From positions 62,001 to 126,000 of the forward strand of contig NZ_QLMA01000011.1 in assembly GCF_003259435.1 (NCBI RefSeq): a stretch of DNA of 64,000 nucleotides. The letters are read 5' to 3'. Shown here in pieces: positions 16,699-24,567 of this stretch. Below the pieces are notes generated by a model. That model saw only the letters and a list, made by a program, of their open reading frames with translations, did no database searches and was not told the DNA's origin. Within the stretch, counting starts at the first letter, position 1. Each line of letters opens with the position of its first letter. Position numbers and translations under genes: made by a program. Source of the DNA: Chitinophaga dinghuensis (GTDB taxonomy: Bacteria > Bacteroidota > Bacteroidia > Chitinophagales > Chitinophagaceae).

Positions 16699-18048
16699 AT
16701 GGATTTGAACAACATACATAGGGTTTATTTTATTGGCATCGGCGGTATCGGAATGAGTGCCATTGCACGCTATTTCAATGAGAAAGGCGTAAAAGTGAGC
16801 GGGTACGACCGTACGTCAACAGTGCTGACAAAGCAACTGGAAGAGGAAGGTATGCAAATCCACTACACAGACGATATCAATCTCCTGGATAAAGCAGCTA
16901 ACCTGGTCGTATATACGCCGGCTATTCCGGCCAATCATACAGAACTGGGCTGGTACCGTGAACATGGTTATGAAGTGGTAAAACGCAGCGATGTTTTACA
17001 GGAAATTACACGTACCCTCTTTGCAATTACAGTGGCAGGCACCCATGGTAAAACCACCGTTTCCACCATGATTGCACATCTGTTGACCGACAGTGGTTAT
17101 GGTTGTAATGCATTCCTGGGCGGTATTAGTGTGAACTACAATAAGAATTTCTGGAGCAGCGATAAACAAGTAGCAGTAATTGAAGCGGATGAATATGATC
17201 GCTCTTTCCTGAAATTAAGTCCTGACATTGCCGTTCTGACGGCTATGGATGCTGACCATCTGGACATTTATGGCACACCGGAAGCAATGGAAGAGGCATT
17301 TATTCAGTATACGCACAATATTAAACCAAATGGCACGCTGATTGCTCGGTTCGGCCTTCATCGTGATAGAGAACTGAATGCAACGAAAAAATTGCTGTAC
17401 AGTTTACAAAATGATGCAGCCAATGCATATGCTGCCAATATTCGCATGAAGAATGGCGGTTATGAATTCGATGTAATGCAACAGGACTGGATGATAGACA
17501 ACCTGGAACTGCACATCGGCGGTATGCATAATGTGGAAAATGCAGTGGCGGCTATCACAGTAGCACATTTACTGGGTATCAGCGCTGACAAGATCCGCGC
17601 AGCAATGGCCTCCTTCAAAGGCATCAAACGCAGGTTTGAATATGTGGTAAAAAATGATCGTCAGGTATACATTGATGATTATGCACACCACCCGGAAGAA
17701 CTCAGAGCACTGATCACCAGTGCAAAGGCGCTCTTCCCAGGCAGAAAAACAACTGTCATATTCCAACCGCATCTGTTTAGTCGCACCCGCGATCTGGCAG
17801 ATGGTTTTGCAGAAGCGCTGTCGATTGCTGATGAAGTGATCTTACTGCCGATCTATCCTGCACGCGAGCTGCCAATTGAAGGCGTAACGAGCGAGATGAT
17901 TGCAAACAAAATCACCGCGCCGGTACAGGTAATGCCAAAAGAAGAAGTATTGAAATGGCTGCAATCAAATCCTTCTCCATTGCTCATCACAGCAGGAGCC
18001 GGAGATATTGATCAGTTAAAAGAACCAATAAAAAATATCGTTCAGTAA
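16699..18048 (+). CDS. murC: UDP-MurNAc:L-alanine ligase MurC
   Basis: First of the Mur ligases, joining L-alanine to UDP-MurNAc in the cytoplasm. Motifs: the UDP-binding FIGIGGIGMSAIARYF near the N-terminus, the ATP loop VAGTHGKTTVSTM, IEADEYDRSFL, and DDYAHHPEEL in the C-terminal domain with FQPHLFSRTRDL. At 449 residues it is the usual length. ftsQ follows after 7 bases. Confidence 0.97.
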   Translation: MDLNNIHRVYFIGIGGIGMSAIARYFNEKGVKVSGYDRTSTVLTKQLEEEGMQIHYTDDINLLDKAANLVVYTPAIPANHTELGWYREHGYEVVKRSDVLQEITRTLFAITVAGTHGKTTVSTMIAHLLTDSGYGCNAFLGGISVNYNKNFWSSDKQVAVIEADEYDRSFLKLSPDIAVLTAMDADHLDIYGTPEAMEEAFIQYTHNIKPNGTLIARFGLHRDRELNATKKLLYSLQNDAANAYAANIRMKNGGYEFDVMQQDWMIDNLELHIGGMHNVENAVAAITVAHLLGISADKIRAAMASFKGIKRRFEYVVKNDRQVYIDDYAHHPEELRALITSAKALFPGRKTTVIFQPHLFSRTRDLADGFAEALSIADEVILLPIYPARELPIEGVTSEMIANKITAPVQVMPKEEVLKWLQSNPSPLLITAGAGDIDQLKEPIKNIVQ

Positions 18049-18055
18049 TTATAGT

Positions 18056-19150
18056 ATGTCTAAAACTACCACCATATTGAAAAGACTCGGAATCGTCACC
18101 CTTTGGGCGGCGGTACTGACAGGCTTTGTCATTTTGATGGTAGCCGCCAATAACGCCAGAAGCGAAACCGTCTGCAAAAAAGTCAATGTAAAGCTGGAAG
18201 GAAAAGACGACAACTTTTTCATCGAAGCAAAAGATATCAAATCATTGATCAACAAAGACAAATCCATCAATCCTGTCGGCAAACCTGTTGGTAGTATTGA
18301 TGTAGCGCAACTGGAAAAAATTATCAGCTCCGATCCATGGGTAAAAAATGCAGAACTGTATTTTGATAATAAGCAACAGCTGAATATCAAGATTACCCAA
18401 AGAGAGCCGGTAGCCAGGGTTTTCACCTTTTCTGGTAACAGCTTTTACCTGGACGAATCAGGAGAACGTATTCCTGTTTCTACCAAGTATGCCGCCAAGG
18501 TACCTGTGTTTACAGGGTTTCCAACAGATGCGGAAAAACTGCAACAGCCAGATAGTCTGCTTAACGTACAAATCGTACAAATGGGTAGCTATATTATCTC
18601 GCATCCTTTCTGGATGGCACAGGTAGCCCAGCTGATGATTACGCCTGAACGCAGATTTGAGTTCATCCCGCAATTAGGCGATCAGGTAATCGCATTCGGA
18701 GATGGCAACGACATCGATAAAAAATTCACCAAACTACTGGCTTTTTATCAGGAAGGTCTGAATAAAGTAGGCTGGAATAATTATTCACGCATCAACATTG
18801 CATTTGAAGATCAGGTTGTATGTACCAGGAAAGACGGAGTGCCACCATTGCAACCCGTTGTAACAACCGACAGCGTTAAAGTAAACGGCGCAGATGAAGT
18901 GCCCGAATACGAAGACCTGGATTCCACTTCACATGCAACAAAAAAACCGGAACCGGTAACAGCGGCCAAACCAGCCACCAAACCAACTCCGGATGCCAAG
19001 GCAAAGGCAGCAAAGCAAAGGGAGCCCGAAAAAGAGAAAGCGAAAACGAAGGAAAAAGCCCGAACAGAAAAGCCAAAGCCACAACCTAAAGCAGTGTATA
19101 AGCCAGGGAATAAATCTGTTAACACATCAAAAAAACAAAACACGCCATGA
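18056..19150 (+). CDS. ftsQ: Cell division protein FtsQ
   Basis: Bitopic divisome protein. A membrane helix near residues 12-31 is followed by a POTRA-like segment (IEAKDIKSLI..DVAQLEKIISSDPWVKNAELYFDNKQQLNIKITQREPVARVF) and the FtsQ beta domain. The last roughly 100 residues are an unusual low-complexity tail rich in Lys, Pro, Ala and Glu, so the 364-residue protein is longer than average. The ftsA ATG lies within the last codons (ATGA-type 4-base overlap), implying coupled translation. Confidence 0.88.
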   Translation: MSKTTTILKRLGIVTLWAAVLTGFVILMVAANNARSETVCKKVNVKLEGKDDNFFIEAKDIKSLINKDKSINPVGKPVGSIDVAQLEKIISSDPWVKNAELYFDNKQQLNIKITQREPVARVFTFSGNSFYLDESGERIPVSTKYAAKVPVFTGFPTDAEKLQQPDSLLNVQIVQMGSYIISHPFWMAQVAQLMITPERRFEFIPQLGDQVIAFGDGNDIDKKFTKLLAFYQEGLNKVGWNNYSRINIAFEDQVVCTRKDGVPPLQPVVTTDSVKVNGADEVPEYEDLDSTSHATKKPEPVTAAKPATKPTPDAKAKAAKQREPEKEKAKTKEKARTEKPKPQPKAVYKPGNKSVNTSKKQNTP

Positions 19151-20550
19151 ATCAGGAAGCTCCCATCATTGTAGGCCTCGACATAGGAACTACGAAGATT
19201 GCTGCCATAGCAGGACGGAAGAATGAATTCGGGAAACTGGAAATCCTGGGATTCGGTAAAGCCACATCGTTTGGCGTTCAGCACGGTATGGTGCTGAATA
19301 TAGACCAGACTATAAAGGCAATCAGGCAAGCCCTGGAAAATTGTTATGCATCCAACCCCAACCTGGAAATCAATGAAGTGTATGTTGGCATCGCCGGACA
19401 TCACATCAAGAGTTTGCAAACCCGCGGTGATATTGTACGCAACGATACCGATGCTGAAATATCCCAGAAAGATATAGATCAACTGATCAACGATCAGTAT
19501 AAAACCGTCATTCCTGCAAGTGATCAAATCATTGATGTGATCCCGCAGCAATATATAGTGGACAGTTTGCAGAATATCACCTACCCCATTGGTATGTCGG
19601 GGGTGAAGGTGGGCGCGAACTTCCATATCATCACCGGCGATAAAAACGCCATCCGTAACATTAACCGCAGTGTGGAAAAATCTGGTCTCAAAATAAGAGA
19701 TCTGGTATTACAACCACTGGCTTCTGCCGCTGCAGTCATGTGCGATATGGACTTTGAAGCAGGTGTTGCCATCGTAGATATCGGTGGCGGTACTACCGAC
19801 CTGGCTGTTTTCTATGAAGGTATCCTGAAACACACTGCAGTGATTCCTTACGGTGGCGAGAATATCACCAACGACATCAAGAACGGTCTGGGTGTACTGA
19901 AAACACAAGCAGAACAGATGAAAGTGCAATTTGGCTACGCCCTGGCAGACGAAGCTAAAACAAACGCATATATCACGATCCCGGGACTGCGTGGCCAGAG
20001 CCCGAAAGAAATTTCTGTGAAAAACCTGGCCCATATCATCCAGGCACGTATGAGTGAAATTCTGGATTTCGTGGTATACCACCTGAAACAAATCGGCATG
20101 GATAACAAAATGCTGAATGGCGGTATCATCCTCACTGGTGGAGGCTCTCAACTGAAACATCTGATCCAGTTAACAGAATACACCACTGGCGTAAGTGCTC
20201 GCATCGGTTTCCCGAACGAACATCTGGCCAGCGGTCATATCGATGAACTGACCAAACCAATGTATGCTACTTGCGTTGGGTTAATTCTCAAAGGCTATAA
20301 CGATTATGAAAATGATCGTAAAGCAATGGAAGAGAATTATGTGAAAATTAATACCAGCTATCTTGCAAAAGAACAAGCTGCACAAACCATGGCAGAACAA
20401 GAAACCTGGACAGAGGAGCAAACGCCTTCTTCCCAGGAAATACAGGATAGAAAGGCAAAAGAAAGAAATGCATCTTTGAAAAATTTCCTTGATAAAATGA
20501 AAACAAAGATCATTGATATGTTCACAGAAGAAGAAGACGCAAAACTATAA
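19147..20550 (+). CDS. ftsA: Cell division protein FtsA
   Basis: Actin-like ATPase that tethers FtsZ filaments to the membrane. Actin-fold signatures are IVGLDIGTTKIAAIAG (phosphate 1), VAIVDIGGGTTDLAVF (phosphate 2) and GGIILTGGGSQLKHL (adenosine), with the 1C subdomain in between. The C-terminal part after about residue 400 is charged and ends in a helix (LKNFLDKMKTKIIDMFTEEED) that could serve as the amphipathic membrane anchor. At 467 residues it is slightly long. It overlaps ftsQ by 4 bases and is separated from ftsZ by 202 bases of structured DNA. Confidence 0.96.
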   Translation: MNQEAPIIVGLDIGTTKIAAIAGRKNEFGKLEILGFGKATSFGVQHGMVLNIDQTIKAIRQALENCYASNPNLEINEVYVGIAGHHIKSLQTRGDIVRNDTDAEISQKDIDQLINDQYKTVIPASDQIIDVIPQQYIVDSLQNITYPIGMSGVKVGANFHIITGDKNAIRNINRSVEKSGLKIRDLVLQPLASAAAVMCDMDFEAGVAIVDIGGGTTDLAVFYEGILKHTAVIPYGGENITNDIKNGLGVLKTQAEQMKVQFGYALADEAKTNAYITIPGLRGQSPKEISVKNLAHIIQARMSEILDFVVYHLKQIGMDNKMLNGGIILTGGGSQLKHLIQLTEYTTGVSARIGFPNEHLASGHIDELTKPMYATCVGLILKGYNDYENDRKAMEENYVKINTSYLAKEQAAQTMAEQETWTEEQTPSSQEIQDRKAKERNASLKNFLDKMKTKIIDMFTEEEDAKL

Positions 20551-20556
20551 GCAGAG

Positions 20557-20634
20557 ATGGCGCAATTGTTGCTGTTAGTAGCCTTCCGGGTAACTATTGC
20601 GCTAGATCTAACGGATATAATAAATAAGAATTAA
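20557..20634 (+). other. Possible 25-codon leader reading frame upstream of ftsZ
   Basis: A short frame starts with ATG 6 bases after the ftsA stop and encodes a 25-residue, rather hydrophobic peptide (begins MAQLLLLVAFRVTIAL). Its TAA stop (20632-20634) falls inside the left arm (20625-20635) of an inverted repeat. A ribosome at this stop would block that arm, which is the arrangement used in leader-peptide control. The frame is short enough to be open by chance, and no sequence relative is known to me. Confidence 0.25.
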
Positions 20635-20720
20635 GAACGATCGTTAATAATGAAGGGATAAATGAACCATAGTAACAACATAGTAAAAGCACACTTAATT
20701 CTTAGTAGTTCATTATTAAC
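20625..20720 (+). promoter_or_regulatory. Two interlocked inverted repeats before ftsZ
   Basis: Arm A (20625-20635, TAAGAATTAAG) is perfectly complementary to A' (20694-20704), and arm B (20643-20654, GTTAATAATGAA) is perfectly complementary to B' (20709-20720). The order is A-B-A'-B', so the two stems cannot nest: they exclude each other or form a pseudoknot. A 10-base palindrome AACGATCGTT (20636-20645) bridges A and B. The element ends 32 bases before the ftsZ ATG. It may control ftsZ expression relative to ftsA, but this is inference. Confidence 0.5.
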
Positions 20721-20752
20721 AAATCGTACTAACCCATAAATGAGACAGAGTC

Positions 20753-22537
20753 ATGATACATTTTGATCTTCCTAAGGAAAAATCTTCTATCATCAAAGTC
20801 ATCGGTATTGGTGGTGGCGGAAGCAATGCGGTGAATCATATGTATAGCCAGCGCATTGAAGGCGTGAATTTTATTATCTGCAATACCGATGCTCAGGCTA
20901 TTGCAAACAGTCCTGTCCCCAATAAAATCCAGCTGGGCCCCCATCTCACGCAAGGATTAGGCGCCGGCGCTAACCCCGAAATCGGCAAACAGGCTACAGA
21001 AGAGTCCTTTGAAGAAATCAAAAAAATACTGGAGGTGAATACCAAAATGGCATTCATTACTGCTGGTATGGGCGGTGGTACCGGAACCGGTGGCGCCCCT
21101 ATTATCGCACGTATATGTAAAGAGCTGGGTATCCTCACCGTTGGTATTGTTACCACCCCATTTTCTTATGAAGGAAAAAAACGAATGGGTCAGGCAGATG
21201 AAGGTATTTCCCGTCTGAAAGAATACGTAGATACCCTCCTGATCATTTCAAATGATAAACTCCGCCAGAAATTCGGCGACCTTAAATTCAAGGCCGCATT
21301 CGAAAAAGCGGATAACGTACTCGCTACGGCTGCCAAATGTATCACCGATGTGATCAACTCCACCGGTCAGATCAACGTGGACTTTGCCGATGTGTGCACC
21401 GTTATGCGTAATGGTGGCGTTGCCATCCTCGGCTCCGCACTCGCTGAAGGCGAAAACCGTGCTCAGCGCGCAATCGAGGACGCACTCACTTCTCCGCTCC
21501 TGAACGACAACGATATCCGTGGCGCGAAATGGATCCTTATCAATATCTCTTCTTCTGAAGGTGAATTCGAACACACCCTCGATGAAATGGATATCATCCA
21601 GGCTTATGTTCAAAGCCAGGCCGGTGAGGATTGCGACGTGATCCTCGGTGTGGGCTACGATCAGGCACTCGACAGGAATCTGGGCGTTACTATCATCGCT
21701 ACCGGTTTCGAACAGAAACCCATCCAGCAGATGAAAACAACTCCCTCCAACCCTGAAAGAGTTGAACCTAAAATCGTAATGCAACTGGGCAAAGATGGCG
21801 ATGAGAAAAAAATGAATATGGGCCAAAGCCAAGGTCTACTCTTCCAGGAACCACAGGACCTGATGGCGCCACGATTGATGGACCATCCAGAACCTGCTAT
21901 GCCCTATTCACAACCAACTCCACCTCCTGCCGGACAACAAGCGCCTATCGCGCCTTCCCGTCAGAACTACGTACTGAATATTCAACAAACGCCTGTACAA
22001 CCCGTTCAGGAACCTATTCAACAAGTAGTACAACAGGTGCAGCCAATACAACCTGCTCAACCCCTGCAGCAATCTGCTCCGGTAAACAATGCACAGAATA
22101 ACATCAACGTTATTCAACCGCAGACAGGTAACGCTAACGGCTATATGAACAGACCAGCACACATCTACGTGGAACCAGGCACCACTCCTTCACAGGAAAT
22201 GAAGATGGTATACAAGGAAGAGGAACATAACCACACTCCTATGCCACCGGAAGTTCCTATGCATAACGCATACGAAGAACTGGAAGAACAAAAACGCAAA
22301 CAGGCAGAACGCGTAGCAAAACTGCGCAGCATCAGCTTCAATGTGAAAAACATGGATAACAATGCTGAAATCGAAAACGTTCCCGCTTATCTGCGTCGTA
22401 ATGTGGCACTGGACAATGGCGCAGGATCTGCTGAACAGTTCTATTCCAATTACACTGTAAGCGGCGAACCTGGCCAAAATAATCCAACAGAAATAAATAC
22501 TATAAATACCTTTTTAGATGGGAAAAAACCCGATTGA
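20753..22537 (+). CDS. ftsZ: Cell division GTPase FtsZ
   Basis: Tubulin homologue that forms the Z ring. The GTPase domain has GIGGGGSNAVNHM near residues 18-30 and the tubulin signature GGGTGTGGAP at 107-116, followed by the synergy-loop segments. After about residue 320 there is a very long, Gln/Pro/Val-rich linker (roughly 150 residues), then the conserved C-terminal peptide VPAYLRRNV and a further 50 or so residues. The 594-residue size is much larger than the 383 residues of the E. coli protein but long linkers are known in this phylum. An intrinsic terminator follows 57 bases after the stop. Confidence 0.97.
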   Translation: MIHFDLPKEKSSIIKVIGIGGGGSNAVNHMYSQRIEGVNFIICNTDAQAIANSPVPNKIQLGPHLTQGLGAGANPEIGKQATEESFEEIKKILEVNTKMAFITAGMGGGTGTGGAPIIARICKELGILTVGIVTTPFSYEGKKRMGQADEGISRLKEYVDTLLIISNDKLRQKFGDLKFKAAFEKADNVLATAAKCITDVINSTGQINVDFADVCTVMRNGGVAILGSALAEGENRAQRAIEDALTSPLLNDNDIRGAKWILINISSSEGEFEHTLDEMDIIQAYVQSQAGEDCDVILGVGYDQALDRNLGVTIIATGFEQKPIQQMKTTPSNPERVEPKIVMQLGKDGDEKKMNMGQSQGLLFQEPQDLMAPRLMDHPEPAMPYSQPTPPPAGQQAPIAPSRQNYVLNIQQTPVQPVQEPIQQVVQQVQPIQPAQPLQQSAPVNNAQNNINVIQPQTGNANGYMNRPAHIYVEPGTTPSQEMKMVYKEEEHNHTPMPPEVPMHNAYEELEEQKRKQAERVAKLRSISFNVKNMDNNAEIENVPAYLRRNVALDNGAGSAEQFYSNYTVSGEPGQNNPTEINTINTFLDGKKPD

Positions 22538-22593
22538 TCACATAAAGTGTATCTTTTTCGGTAATAATTTGATTGTTTTTTAGTTGTGTTAAG

Positions 22594-22624
22594 AAAATCC
22601 TCCGGCTCTCCGGAGGATTTTTTT
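22594..22624 (+). terminator. Terminator after ftsZ
   Basis: A 12-bp stem (22594-22605 with 22610-22621, core TCCTCCGG) with loop CTCT runs into a T stretch up to 22624. It closes the division cluster. The core TCCTCCG is the same as that of the terminator after the OmpA gene at 26651-26682. Confidence 0.88.
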
Positions 22625-22641
22625 ATTGCCATTAGCTACAT

Positions 22642-22670
22642 AAAAAAACTCCCGCCATAGGACGGGAGTT
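22642..22670 (-). terminator. Terminator of the DUF4091 gene
   Basis: On the minus strand AACTCCCG (22663-22670) pairs with CGGGAGTT (22647-22654) around an 8-base loop, followed by a T run (22642-22648). It lies 24 bases after the stop of the DUF4091 gene and faces the ftsZ terminator. Confidence 0.82.
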
Positions 22671-22694
22671 ACAAATCTTATAAGAACTGCCTGC

Positions 22695-24440
22695 TTATAA
22701 TTTACTCAATTGCGCTTTTGCCGAATTGATAATAGTAGATGCAGGCGTATTTTTCAACGTACTGATTTCTATCGTCTTCAGGATTTCATCCAATTGCTGC
22801 AGCTTTGCAGTTTGTTTGCTTTTTTCAAATTCTGCCCTTAAAGCCCTGATTTTCTCAAAATCCTGTATACCTTCAACCAGTCTTTCGAAACGAATAGAGG
22901 ATCTCGGTCCCGGATATACGAAATAGGTATCTCCAGCCGCCCAGGCTCTGAAGCGACTATCCGTCAGTGGATCTTTTACCCAACAATTAAATGCCCAGCG
23001 TAAATAACCATTATATCCTTTTGCTGCTGCAAACCAACCCATGAAAGTGGCTTCCGCAGGAGGCGAGAACGTGAAGGTATTTGGATAACCTTCTGTACAG
23101 CAGGTATAGAAAGTGGTAGGCCATCCTTTCTTCTGTCTGGCTGCCATTTCTTCTTTAGTGAACTGCTCGCCGGAAGCAATGCAATAGTCATAGATTTCAT
23201 TCACCAGCGGTGCATGATGACTACCTGCCAGCGAGAGTTTCAGCTGCTTATCCGCTTTACGAATAATTGCCAGCGCTTCCTGCATATCTTTCATCGGACG
23301 CTCATCCATCGCGATGGTGGTGATATCAAACCAGCCTTTTTGTTTCAAATGCTTCACAAAACTGTTCAACATCGGCTGCCAATGCGCAGCATACTCCGGA
23401 GTACCAGGCTTGGCCACTATAAAAGTATCCTTAGCGGCAGCTTCATCATAATAGTAGAATTTCAGATTCCATGGAATCATGCTATAACAGTTGATTTCCT
23501 TTCTGATGCCTAAATCCATCATAAAAGTTACCCACTTATCGAAAATGCTGTAATCATAATTCCAGCTGCCATCTTTCTTTTTGGTCCATTTGATCATTCC
23601 ACTGTAAACATCCTGTGTCTGACTATTCCATGGATCATAAATCAATGTGGCAGTGATACATTTTTGTCCGGCAGCTGCCAGCATTTGCATGTATGGTTTC
23701 ATTGCCTGGAAATGTGCCTCGCTCCAGGGTTTTACATCATACATTCTGGCTACTGCGTCAGGCCCTTGCCAGAGATCCAGGTGGAAAGCCCATTTATCGG
23801 GCGTTGGCAGCGTACGCGCCTGCACTTCCAATTCAAATTTTTTCACCGTTTTCACACCATCCGCATTAATCTGTACAGTACCATTATAGAGGCCTGCAGG
23901 CGCATTTTGCGGCACCTGGATACTGATCCAGACAGGTTGCGTATTTCGGGCTGCTACAGCGTTGGAACTGCGTAAATCAATACCATCTGCTACCAGGGAA
24001 GAATCGAAATCCTGTGGTTTTCTGTAACCGCATCCACCTCCATTTTTATTCAGTTCATCTGTCATTACATAACGAACAAAGCCAGTTTTAACTGCACTAG
24101 CAGGGAAGGTATAGTTTTTCCCTTGTAAGGAAACGCCATGAACAGAAAGCTGTTGAATAGGTTTGGAGGTCCAAATGAGTAGCTGTAGGGAGACGCGTTC
24201 CCCTCTCCATGCATGGCCTTTCCAGGTCTGCGAAATTTGAGAGGCATCCGGCGAATTTCGTTTTTCATAACGGGTATCTGTGTTGCCGAATGCAATACCT
24301 TCCGGATTACTTTGCCAGGAAGCAGCATTTACTGGGCGTGGATCAGGAAGTTCTGTATAGTCGCGGGTAACTGGCGACTGCGCCCATACGTTTTGTTGCA
24401 ATGCCAGCAGTACCAGCATGCCAAAAAATTTGTTCACCAT
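22695..24440 (-). CDS. Exported DUF4091 protein (GH123-like)
   Basis: A 581-residue exported protein with signal peptide (MVNKFFGMLVLLALQQNVWAQ, cut near residue 21). The N-terminal half resembles the beta-sandwich that precedes catalytic domains in GH123-type enzymes, and the C-terminal part (WAFNCWVKDPLTDSRFRAWAAGDTYFVYPG, then RFERLVEGIQDFEKI) is the DUF4091 signature. The barrel segment has IAMDERP, which may hold acidic catalytic residues. Related proteins act on N-acetylhexosamine glycans, but the substrate here is unknown. The start at 24440 was chosen over an upstream in-frame ATG (24488) because it gives a clean signal peptide. A large palindrome lies upstream. Confidence 0.82.
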   Translation of the reverse strand: MVNKFFGMLVLLALQQNVWAQSPVTRDYTELPDPRPVNAASWQSNPEGIAFGNTDTRYEKRNSPDASQISQTWKGHAWRGERVSLQLLIWTSKPIQQLSVHGVSLQGKNYTFPASAVKTGFVRYVMTDELNKNGGGCGYRKPQDFDSSLVADGIDLRSSNAVAARNTQPVWISIQVPQNAPAGLYNGTVQINADGVKTVKKFELEVQARTLPTPDKWAFHLDLWQGPDAVARMYDVKPWSEAHFQAMKPYMQMLAAAGQKCITATLIYDPWNSQTQDVYSGMIKWTKKKDGSWNYDYSIFDKWVTFMMDLGIRKEINCYSMIPWNLKFYYYDEAAAKDTFIVAKPGTPEYAAHWQPMLNSFVKHLKQKGWFDITTIAMDERPMKDMQEALAIIRKADKQLKLSLAGSHHAPLVNEIYDYCIASGEQFTKEEMAARQKKGWPTTFYTCCTEGYPNTFTFSPPAEATFMGWFAAAKGYNGYLRWAFNCWVKDPLTDSRFRAWAAGDTYFVYPGPRSSIRFERLVEGIQDFEKIRALRAEFEKSKQTAKLQQLDEILKTIEISTLKNTPASTIINSAKAQLSKL

Positions 24441-24493
24441 AATAAGAGATTTCCATTGTGTCTTTGGAAAATGACCGCCATCTACCAAAGAAG

Positions 24494-24542
24494 ATTGCCC
24501 AATATCTTAAAAAAAACCGGTTTTTCTAAGATATTGGGCAAT
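24494..24542. repeat. 49-bp near-perfect palindrome between kup and the DUF4091 gene
   Basis: Arms 24494-24509 and 24527-24542 are perfect 16-base inverted repeats (inner end ATATCTTA/TAAGATAT). The 17-base centre itself contains the palindrome AAAAACCGGTTTTT (24512-24525), so the full element is almost completely self-complementary. It lies between the kup stop and the DUF4091 start. As RNA it could act as a terminator after kup or as a stability element; as DNA it could be an operator. Confidence 0.7.
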
Positions 24543-24567
24543 TTGGAGATCTCCGTTCATGGAAATC

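Noticed and set aside
18811..19626. 271-codon open frame on the minus strand
   Set aside because: Antisense to ftsQ and ftsA, both of which are clear genes.
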